NCBI GenBank assembly: GCA_023846275.1
Contig: CM043874.1
Location: forward strand, 23,059,130-23,123,129
Direction: 5' to 3'
Source: Vanilla planifolia
Lineage: Eukaryota > Streptophyta > Magnoliopsida > Asparagales > Orchidaceae
Length of the DNA: 64,000 bases
In this document: positions 26,480 to 38,400 of the stretch, piece by piece
How the letters are laid out: each line of letters starts with the position of its first letter
Position numbering within the stretch: the stretch's first letter is position 1
The notes under the pieces: model-generated
Databases searched by the model: none
Seen by the model: the letters and a program-made list of their open reading frames with translations, nothing else
What the model was told of the DNA's origin: nothing
Made by a program: the position numbers and the translations under genes

Positions 26480-29400
26480 GTGGGATAGCAAATGATTTGG
26501 TTTTACGAAGATGAAGATAAAGAAAAGTGAATTTTGAGTTATAGCTAAAAGGTTTTTAGAACTTGGGTATGAAAATAACGTTGTCGACCATCTTCTTTCA
26601 TTTTTTAGTTTCTCTTTGATCTCCACCATGGTTATCCTTGATTATCCATTGTATTGGACCCCCACTCATGATCCCATGGTTAATCTCCTAGAATCAAGTA
26701 TTTTAACTATTTCAATATTTCCTTGATTTTTCTTCCATTTTCTCATCCTTTCTCCTATTTTACCTTTATAACAACAACAAATCATAGATCTATCAAGTGA
26801 AGTAACTACATGAATTCTGTTAGCTTTACTGTGGCTTAAATCCTGTGGTCAACAATAGGGAAGGCTAGAAGTGATAAAAGGAGGAGGTTAAGTAAAGGTC
26901 AGGCTATAATTTTACTGCTCTTTGCTAATGATGTTGTTTTACAACTGCATGGCTGTTGTGTCACTATTTTGGAGAAGGGAAGAATTAACAACAATAATTA
27001 GGAGAGCTGGAAGCCTTACGAGAGAAGAGGAGAATAAGCAGAGTAGAAGCTTGATCTCTTGAATCTTTTATCTTTTCTTGTGCTTAAAAAAAACCCTATT
27101 GGAAGAAAATGTCATCTAGGGATTGGCAAAAATTTGCTGTCAAAGGATTTGGAGACAGGAATTGATTGCTTTTTACTTGAAATAACCTCGTTACAGCTTA
27201 TTTGGGTCTGATATAAAATACCTTTTTCTTTCCTTAAAAAGAGGAAATAAACTAGAAAAAAAATAAAAAAAATCATCCTTGGATGCATGCAACAAACTGC
27301 AAACCTACTTCAATTTCTTTTGAGCAGATTCAAATCCTATGATAAATGCTAAAAACATGAATCCATAATGTGGAAGACAAAGCAGTTTTAATAATCATTT
27401 ACGTCACAATCTGCTCAACATTTAATGCACAAAATGAAGCATTTATTTAGCTTGACTTTGATATAAGCCATTAAGGACAAAAGCTACAAGAGGGGGATAA
27501 ATTATAGTATTTAAAAGCTTAAAACTTTTTATAATAATCTCTTCAATTAAAAGAAAACTTCTGATTAAAACAACTTATAAATATTACAGGAAATCAAAAA
27601 CACCAAATGTGAAGCAAATATCAGAAACTTTGAAAACTATAACAAGTTATAAACAGCTGAAAATTTTATCAAGTTCAGAACTTCTAAAACTTCAACTTCA
27701 TACAATAACTTGTATACTATTAGCACAAAATCAAGGCTTTAAAACTTTTCAGCACAGCCAGAAGTTAAAACACAACAGTAGGCTAGATTCAACAAAAAAC
27801 AGATTAAAAGGTACACTTTATAAATTACAACAACAAGCAAAAATATGCAAACCCAATAGAAAATAGAAAATACCAGCAGATAGAATTTTTAAATAGTGAG
27901 GCCTCTCTAATACTACATCTACTCCTAATCAAACAGACAAGACTTCACTAACAAAACTATTTTCTTTTGTCATATCAAATAGAGATAAATCCTTACAAAA
28001 ACTGATACACAGATAAAACACTAAACAATAACAAAAACAACTACATATTATAAGGTTTAAGCTTCTAACAATTTAGCTTTACAAAAACCTAATACCTCAA
28101 ATCCTCTTTCAAGAGTTGTGACACTGAAGTTCTTTGTGTTTAAAATAAACCCACAAGAGGGAGAGTGAATTGTGATAAATAAAATTTTGAAATTTTCTTT
28201 CAATTTTCGGTTTAAATTAAAACTTAAATTTTTTAAGCGAGAATAAGAAGGAATAGTAAAATAGTATACAAAAGATTTTTAAGGTGTTTCGATTCAAAAT
28301 CGAGCCTACGTCACCCCCAACCGGTGTTGGGAAAAAACCACTAAAAATCACCAAATTACAAAAGAAATTTTTCGTAAGACTCACCTCAAACCTACTTGGG
28401 ATTTTACCTATGGCTAATCCCAAACCTACTTGAGTTTTTTTCCGGGCTCAACTCAAACCCCGAGCTTTTACAATTGTCGGGATGCCCTTACCCCAAGGAA
28501 ACAAAGACAAAAATTGACAATAAAATATAAACTTAAGGCAATTTAAAAGAAGTACGAGACACTCAATACAATAAAAATTCCAAAAAAAAATTGAAAAGAG
28601 GGAGGAATAGAAATTGAAAATAGTTGAAGCAAAACCTCCAATTTCGAGTTCCTTCTTGCAACCTTCACTTTGTGAGTTTGGAAGCACCGTATGCACTTGA
28701 AATAGCTCGAAATTGTGATTTGAAAGCTTTGAGAACTTAGTAATAGTAACCTTTTAGAGTTCTTCATCCTTCCCTATTTATAGAACTCAAATCCACTCCC
28801 AACAGCTCTAAAATGAACTGAACAAGCCGTTTGGGTAACGGACACATAGCAGTCACCATTCGATTTGGATCTTAAAATTAATATTTCTAATTGAATCCTG
28901 ATTTTACCGTTCGAGATCAATCCTGGCCGTTGGATCTAGGAGGTCTTGATCTGGGCCATTGGATCGTGCGTAGGTTGTCTTACATGTATTAGTATAATAT
29001 GTCCAGAAATTATTTGAATTAAAAATTTACTGCAGTGGTTCCGCATTACCTCACAAATCTGCCTCCGATTCGAAGCTATTGCTTGTCATTTTACTGTTTA
29101 CTTGCAGCATTTTTTTTTAAATCCCTAAAACCTGGACAGGCCAGGGGTCGAATCGAGTCGAGTCGACCCGCCCAATGCTACAGTGAAAAAACCCGAGACT
29201 AAAGTAGTTTTATAGTACTTTGTGAGAATTTTTGTGCCAAAATTTTGAATATAAGTATACCAAAACAATTTTATATTATGATAGTGTTACAAGTGTCCTA
29301 AGTGACTGTAAAAAGAAATTCATTAAAAATAATTCCTAAATAATTTTAAAAAATCAAATACTAATATCTATATTTTTCATCAATAATGCTTGATCCAAAA

Positions 29401-32400
29401 ATCAAAATTCAACAATTATTAAACTTATAACATTTTCAAACATTAATAATACTAGTGTGCCACATCATCTCAAAATTTGGACATATTAAATTTAAGAAAA
29501 TAAAGAGAAATTCAAGTATAAAAATTTTAGTATATGTTTTCAATTTCCTTGAAGCTTGTCATGACTTCAAGAGCCTTGAAAATCACTATTTTAGATATTT
29601 AAAATTCATGACTTGACTTAATTGAATATTAACACACTTAAAGCAAGTCCATATGAGATATTTATAAATATTTATGCTTGACTCATCAAACACAAGGGTA
29701 TAACAGACACAACCTAATACAAATATAAATTAGCAAAATAAAATAAAGAGTGATAAATAGAAAATGAAATATAAACTGATTCCTTGTCGCAGCAAGACCA
29801 GTAAAATGCACGTGCTTTTCGGATTTTAGCATTTTTTTCTCAAAAATACGAATTTTGCAATTTTAATCACCATTAGTTTAGTTTTTGAAATTAAATGCTT
29901 ATTTATAGTAAACATAATCCCAAAAATAAATTTCAAACAAGCAACGATTAAAAAGGATTTCCAAAATAATTTACATTAGTCAATAAGCTTCTGAGATTTA
30001 GATTGTAATAGTACATGAAAGACATCATGACAATAAAGTCCATGAAAAGACAGATTTCTTTGAAGTAACAAGACTATTCAAATTCTGATATTCGTGAAAA
30101 AACAATCGTAATAAATGTAAATGAAGGATATCTTTGACCCAACATTGAAGAAATGACAATTAAAATTATTATAAAATCCCATAAAGATTGTCTCGATTAG
30201 AATAACAGGCTATCAAAAGATTCATTTTGAGTTTATATTTTGATTAGAATATTAAGTTTAATTAAAATCATTCTTGAAAGACAAAAAAATTAAATTTTAT
30301 TTAAATTAATCATCTTAAAAAATATTAGGTTGCTAAAACTTTGATCAACTTAATTTTAATCTACTTTAATCATTTTGTATTAATTATATCTTTGGAAACT
30401 CTCTTTTAATAATTTTAAAAAAATCATTATAATAATAATAATAATAATAATAACATAATTAATAAATAATAATAATAATAATATTGATAACAATTAAATT
30501 TAAAAAAGAAAAGTAATCCTACTTTATCTGAACTACCTTAAACTTAAACCGTAAGTATCAAGTCAAGACATTACTCCTGAACCCATTTACTAAAATAATC
30601 AGGTCGAGGCATCATTATTAAATCCGTTTCAAACCATATCAACAAACCCATTAAGCATATGTTGGCAAGAAAGGGTAATAATATCCCAAGCAAACCCGAG
30701 GGTGGCCAAACCAAATATTTAGGTTGACTCAACAATGCAAACAAAAATATTTAAACAAATATTCTTTGCACATACAAACAATGTGGTACTAAATCTCAAT
30801 ACCTTTCTCGTACGACTCACTTCCGAAATGCAGAAATGAAAATCATAACACACTCTTACCTTATTACACATTTCATCAAGCATAAGATTGTTATTTACAT
30901 CGACTACGATTTTGTGTTGTTGAATTCTTTTCTTCCATTATCGATTTTATTTTATTGTAAGGCTGTTGTAGCTTGTCTCTTTTGTTTCGTTGTTATAAGA
31001 CCTTAGTCTATCCGTTTATTTCTCAAAAAACTTATACTGATTAGTTTTATTTTGTTGCTAGTTTTTGTCAAAAAGAACATGAGCTTAAATTTAACTCAAA
31101 TCATCTAAAAATCATTAATGCACATTATAATTATTTCTTAATTTTCTATTTTAAAATTTTTTAAAAGTTTATTAAAAAAATTTACATGTTTTAAAATAAA
31201 ATTAAAATTTGTAAAAAATCACTTATAAAGATTTCCTTAAACTTAATAAAATTACTTTAAAACATTTTTTAAAATAAATTTTTAAGAAATAAAAAAGTTT
31301 ATTTCTAGCAATTCAGTCTCTTCTTATTGAACCGCACTTCAACATAGATTACTATTATACGACAATGAAGAAAAATGAAAAACAAATAAATTTAAAAACT
31401 ATCATATTCATACGATAAACCTTATCATATTAGCACAACGGCATATATTATGATATCAACAATCGCACAAATCCAATACATAAATTTTCTTAGCACAACG
31501 TGCAATATATACTTAATAACGAATATAATCCTACGATATAACAATTATATTCGTACGATGACACGTTTGTGCTTAACAATGATTGTATAAGCCTAATGTA
31601 ATCATCTTCTTAGTATTTTCAAAAACTTTTTTAACAAAATATATTAATATAATATTACTATCATTATAACAAGGTAATAAAAAATTCAAAAAATATATAA
31701 ACTAACAATTTTAGCACTAATCATACTAACTTGGTGCATAGATCATCATAGTATTACAACAAAGAATCTAAAAAATATATAAACTATTTTAATAATCATC
31801 ATACTAGTCTAATACATAGATCATCCTAGTACTATGACAGATAATCTGAAAAAATATAAGTTAACTATTTTAACACTTATTGTATTAATCTGATGCACTG
31901 ATTATCCTAATACTTGGTAAAAACCTAAGAGTTTGATCACGTACTTATACTATAAGTATGTCATATGTGTACTACACTGAAGCACGTACAAGTACAATGC
32001 ATAAACTTCATACTATAAGACAACAAAAACAAAAATAAAATTAAGACATACTATTACAATACAATGATTGTATTATTATGCATTATAAGCGCGGAAAATA
32101 AGTATAGTGTTGCAGACATACATGTACAACACGAAATCTTCATACTATACAACATATAATGATCAAATAAAAACTAAAGTAAATCAGATCGTAGCGATAT
32201 GAAAGAAATATGTGCATCCAACCTTAACAGAAACACAAGCATTGCAAGGGTTAACAATGAACAAAGCAACCTTTTCATGACAAAACATAACATTTTTATG
32301 AAAACAATCGTACAAAAGCGATACTTGAATGACAAACATAACATTTTTAAAACTTTATTTTTGATCGATTAATGCATGATTTTGACTCATAAAATGTAAA

Positions 32401-35400
32401 AATGATATTTTACTTTTCAAAAACATGATGCATGAAATAAAATGATCTTAAATGTCACAACCTTAAAAGATAATGATTAAACATGCTAACCAAATTCTTG
32501 AATAGCATAGTTTAGCTCCTTATAGTTTAGCTACTCTACAGAGAATATCTTGAATTTTATGATCTAAAAGTTAAAGTACCGAGAGTAAAGTTTCTCAATA
32601 TTCATCTACTTTAAGCTCCAAATCCTTGTTCCAATTATTAAACAGCATCTACGAGATACTCAAAATTGTATTTGCACAAATCTAAACAATACATTAACAT
32701 AACATAGTTTTGTTTTGTGATCAATATCCTTAAGAGTACAACACCCTTAATAAGATCTTCATCCTATCAGTTCTAATCCCCAAATCAAGGGGCAAAGACT
32801 TAAGAAGCATGTTTGGGTTGCAACAAAACATGTTGGGATTTCAACTATGCCCACCTTTAGAGTTACTTAAGGTTCTTTGCTTCCTTATTAACATAACAAG
32901 AAGCATTGGATTATAGTTAGTCATGAATAAAATTCTTGGAGAAAGTTCCAAATATAAAAGCTTCAATGAGAATGCATGAAGCACAATCAAGAAACAAGTT
33001 TTTCTATCTTGCCACAAATTTATGCAAAATATAAGAAAATATATCCTGATACATATTTAGAAGACAGTTGAGAGCAAACTTTTTAAGTAAAAGCTAGTGA
33101 TTACAGTTTAGGCATAATCATGTGCACAAATGTGTGAATAGAGAACACAGGTTTTACCGCATCCTTAAATGCTCTAAAAGCTTCCTTTGGTAAGTACGCA
33201 AATGTGGTGCCGCTGTCCAGGATAGTTCCATGCTTTCTGTCAAATATCCTTGGATCTAGTTGCAAGGGTTTCCCACCGACAAGTATTTCCTTTAGCTCAA
33301 TATTGTAATAAGGACTATTGCCATCACAAGATCAGATTTAAGATGTTAAAAAATATATTAATTATATCTGTAAAGTTCTAAGTTTCCCCTTCAAAACAAA
33401 CTAAAAACGCATACCTGCGAGAAGGATCTGAACGAGAAAAAACCATTCCAGGAGGAGTAGATATACCACCAAGAACCATTGCACCACCACCAATATCCAT
33501 ACCGCCATAACATAATGAGAAGGAGTCACTAATTGCACCCTTTCCAACAAGTTGATCCATTATGCTTAACTGACCATGACCAAGTCCAATAATGCCATCA
33601 GCATGTTGATTGAACAAATCACCACTTTCGGCATTTTCACATCCAAAAATGACTTGCTGAGGCCCGAGCTCACTTTTTTTGCCAAATGATATGACTTCTT
33701 GAGCAAGTACCCCGCTGCTAGAACTCAATTCAGCATAATGTCTCTCATAGATACACTGCATGTTCTTCTTATCACAGGTGCACTCCTTACTGCATTTGAC
33801 TGGCTCATATGTGCTTGACAGTTCTGGTCGAAATCTTGGGTCCTACATAAAAAGTAGATAAAGTAATTCTAGAAATTATTTGTAAGTATTAAATGCATGA
33901 CGTAAAAAAATCTCTAAATTAATATGAACAAGAATTATCAATAGAATCGATCGAATCAAGTAAAAAACATAAATCCTAATCAAGAACACCATCTAATGGA
34001 TCCATAAGCAACTTAGCAGTATGATTGTCACGATATGACATGCTTAAACAAAACCCAACGCATAGTGCCATGCTGCACAACCTTAAAGTGGTTCATTTAA
34101 TAATTGCAGAAGACAAAAGGGTAAATGGCCAGAGAATCTATAAAAGAACAATGTAAAATCTTGCTATTGTAAAGGTCAGCCATCCAATGTAACATCAATC
34201 TAAAACATATGGCCAGCTCCAAGTGAGCACGTATGGTTGAACAACACAGCATGAATATTACATTATGAGTCACTCCATGCTTGCACAGGTATGACTCACA
34301 TATAGACGTCGTAAAATGTGTCTTTGGAAGCCAAACGTCACTTTAAAATGGGGAGGTATATTGTTGGGCCAACATAAAATTGTAATTATCCAAAAATAAT
34401 TAAAAATAGAGGAAAATTAGACAAAAGAAGAGAAACAAAATAAGCATAGAAATTTACAAAGAGAACCACAAGCCAGGAAAAAATAATGAAGGCGATGATG
34501 AGCTCCACCATGAATAAAATGAAGTTCAGTATGGTTCTTTGTCATGTAGTACACTACGTTTGGAATAAAGAATAGGGTACACTTTTTGTTACAAGTAATG
34601 ATGGCAGTGAAGTTTGTATAGCTGAAGAGTGGAGTAAGGAGAGGAGAAATCTAAGAGAAGTCCATGTTCAAGAAAGTCCTCTAAACTTTTCATAATAATT
34701 GTAACCTTCTTAACATTTTATCTTTTCTAAGCTATTTAGTTAGAATAAAATACTAATTTAACCTTGTTATAGCATATGATACGATAAATGGTGATTGTAA
34801 CTGTCTTCTGATTGCATTGGATTTATAAGCTTATATAAGCTGTTGAGGTCAACAATATCAAGTGAAATGGCTATTGTCAAATAATGAATAATGAACATGT
34901 GGATGGTTCATATTAAACATGTCAAATTTAAATTTAACAATGTATTTCACTGTTGATATTAATAAACTTAATCAGAACTCACAAACAAGTGAAACATGAA
35001 AGAAAAATATGCAAAATGTGAAATTATGTACAGAAAAACATTATTTAAGTTTTAAAGCATTCAAACAGCAAAAGCAATGGTGTAAAAACAGTAACAAGCA
35101 CAACAAATTCATGACCATGGATCAACACGAAATAATAATTTGGAATAATTTTTTTTTAATTTCATTAAGAAATTAATTTTAGCTAGCATCACTATGGCAG
35201 TAACATGCCTTTTCAATAAAAAGCAAAATAATGTATAGGATGAACCTTCTAATTCATCAATTGTCCATTTTAGCACAAGTTCTTCATTTGAAGAGTTAAA
35301 ATATGGGACTAAAACATATGCATAAAAAAACCGTAATTTGTATTCCAATTAAGTTGTTTCAGTTTGCTTGCATTTAATTAGACTAAGAAAAAAGCTTCAT

Positions 35401-38400
35401 GGCATTGTGAATTGCTTTGAGAAATTGCAATCAAGGAAAACTTATATTAGTCATTTGAAGTTTAGCAAACCCTCTTTTGATCCATTAAAGCAATAGTTGG
35501 TCAAGATCAGTGAAAAATTGCCACACTCTAACATTCATCCTTCTTTATAACTAACCTTCAAGACAATGTAAGATGAAAGGGCATGAAATGGGGAGCAAAT
35601 GGAAACAACTTATAGCCTCCGCTTCTCAAAGGCATTAAGAGAGTGCCACACTTCATAAAAGAAACAACTATGCTTTAGGGAGTGTACTTGTGATCACCAT
35701 GAAAAAAATAAAATAAAAAAGATCAACTTGTGATCATCTCTTTTGCAAGAATTTGGTACACATAAGAATTTTTCTACATCAATTATGCTGCAAGAAATTA
35801 CTATCCTTAATATAATAGAAATGTCTTGGCCATTGTCACAAGCTATTAGGATGAGAAGTATCACTAGGCTAGAATTTTGGGCCAATTTAGAGGCCCAATG
35901 CTCAACTTCCTAACAAAAAAATACACATTTTATAAAGGTCAATCTAATGTAGATGAAAACAATCTTATGTTATTTTAATAATAGATTTGATGTGCTTGTT
36001 AATTTAAATATGACATGTCATCAAACTCATTCGTGTGCAATTTAATATTCATGTAAAGATATTAATTAATTTTTCCATTTTAGGAATTTCTGAAGAAAAA
36101 GGCCAAATGTAATGCAAAGCCAACAAAAGCTTTGGGCTTTAACAAACAACAATTCGACAAACATAATGATCTATCTACAAGGTATTCTCGTCCAAAGTTT
36201 TCAACAACAGACCTTTCTTTTCGAGTTACAGCAATGGAAGTTGAAGCGTGATAATGGCAAGAAATTATAGAAGAAAGAAAGAAGAAGAGGATTTCTATCA
36301 CAAGAACATTGAATTGTCTAAGAATTTTTTTAAAAAGAGCCATAAATTTAAAAAATTATAAATTTAAAAAATTATAAATTTAAAAAATTTTGAATTACAA
36401 AGTTCTAAACTTCAAAATTTTGAATTACTTCGTTCATTCTTCTCACCCTTTCATATAGAAGTTTGGATACAATATTTTATTACAAAATACATAATATTTT
36501 AATTTGTAGCATTAAATATACGAATTTGACCAAAATATAAAAATTCTGCAAATTTCACAAATTCAACACTGTAGCAAGACTATCCGTGCACAATCATTGC
36601 ACACATGCGGGTGCCCATGCCAGGGTGCTGTTTACATGCGTGGGTGTTGCTCTTCAATGCATGTTTGCTGTGTCAGCAAAGTAGGTTCACATGTTGCATA
36701 CAAAATAGATGACCGACATGCACACTTGTGCGCGGCCACACGATCTGAGCACGTGCGATGCCTAACCATTGCTCCTGCAGGAAGCTACCATGTGCGAGCA
36801 CATGCACGACTCTTGCTAATTGGTATTTCTATGAAGGTCTTTGTTGTTTTGCCTTCTCTCTTGATTTTTTTCACAATTTTTGAGTTTAATGAACCTGAAA
36901 TTGAGCTCCTGATCATAAGTTTTTTTTTATGACTCGAGCTCCATCGAATCTTCTTTTCTGAATTGCTTTTTTGCAAGACTTTCATCGATCTCATCAAGTG
37001 GTTTCTTTGTTACCAACATTACAACTTTAGCAGGTGTTTACTAGCTTCTTGATTAGCACGAAAAATGTCTTTTGTCAATGCCTCTTAATCTTGTGTCAGA
37101 ATGAAGTGTTGTCCATCCTTTGTAAACTGATATTAGCTCATAGAAAATAAACGACATCTCGATCATAAAAGAATAAATTTCTCAGTATAACTTGGCAGAC
37201 ATCTAAAGGTACCACTTCGCAAGTAACCTCATTAATATAATTTTTAATGATGACAAATTTCACCTTATATTATTTTTCAACTATAGCCTCAAAGTCTTTA
37301 CAAATCCATCCTAGGGCATAAGGTCTTGAATATGATATAATTTCTAACTTTAACCTGTTCACAAGATTCTCTGATATTAGAATCTTGTTATTTCAAAATG
37401 TCAATGATAACACTAATAAACTCTTTCTTTACTTGTATTCAAATAGTAAAAAATTCTTCTCTTTATTGTATTTCATGTAATATCTCTTTTGGACACACCA
37501 TAAAAGAAAAACTTTTATCGACTTAAAAAGGAGTTTTAAATACCTTTTTAGTCTTAGTTGTAAGTACTTTGTCCTTAAATATTTCTAAAAATAGTTTCGG
37601 ATATAATTTCCAGTATTTTTATCATTTGTATCCTGTCTTCTTACAATGATCATAATGCTTATGGTTTCTACTGGTAGTAGTTATCATAAAATAATTTGTT
37701 AGAGAATATTCTTCTTTTTATCACTAATTTTTTCATAAAATCAGATTTCTCTATATTTTGTCCTTCTAGTTTATCCTTATATATTCATTCTTCTTTTCAA
37801 TAGCTATTATAAATACATTGACTTACTTTAAAGATTAAATAGAGAAAATAGATAATTTAGTAATAATATGATAGTACAAACTTGCAATATACTTTAATAA
37901 TATTTACATCTCTTCAATAGATATTCTTAAACTTATAATTTATTATCAAAATTTTGTGATATATTTCTATATTATTTGTTGTTATTAGTATCATAGATTA
38001 TATTACTTTTTCCATCTTTTCTTTATGTAACTTATAAGATAAAATTCTTCTCTAATTAATATTTTAAATTTGTTCTATGTTATTTCTACAACTATATTAG
38101 TTCTTAAGTTAGCATTCTACAAGCTAACATATGATTCATCACTTTCAATCAAACGCATGCCACCTTGTTTGTTAATAAACAGTCACATATAAAAAAAACT
38201 CTCTAATTACTCTAACCAGGTATCTAATTTCTTTGCATTTATAATACCATTATAAATTAGTAAATCAAATATAACATCTATCGTGAAAGGACATTGCAAA
38301 TTCTCATATGTCAAAAGAGTGAGATTGATGTCATACTCATCTTTATCTCTAATTATCTTAAGATTACTAATTAATCTAAATTTTTTTTAATTAAAAATAT

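Larger units (their letters stand above)
16051..33157 (-). other. Intron 4 of the aspartic protease gene (17.1 kb)
   Basis: Bounded by GCG|gtaaaa and gacag|CTA. The flanking exons encode adjacent blocks of one family (FKDA and SLKQ..GPDPNY). Contents: possible solo LTR near 18.9-21.0 kb, a dispersed repeat at 22-26 kb, Copia LTR copies at 27.5-29.2 kb, microsatellites and an 80-bp tandem repeat. Between these the DNA is AT-rich with no recognised gene. Confidence 0.9.

Noticed and set aside
36597..36932. 111-codon Cys/His-rich plus-strand frame
   Set aside because: Arises from the GC-rich tgc/cac word island; no spacing of a known zinc-binding family and no gene context.
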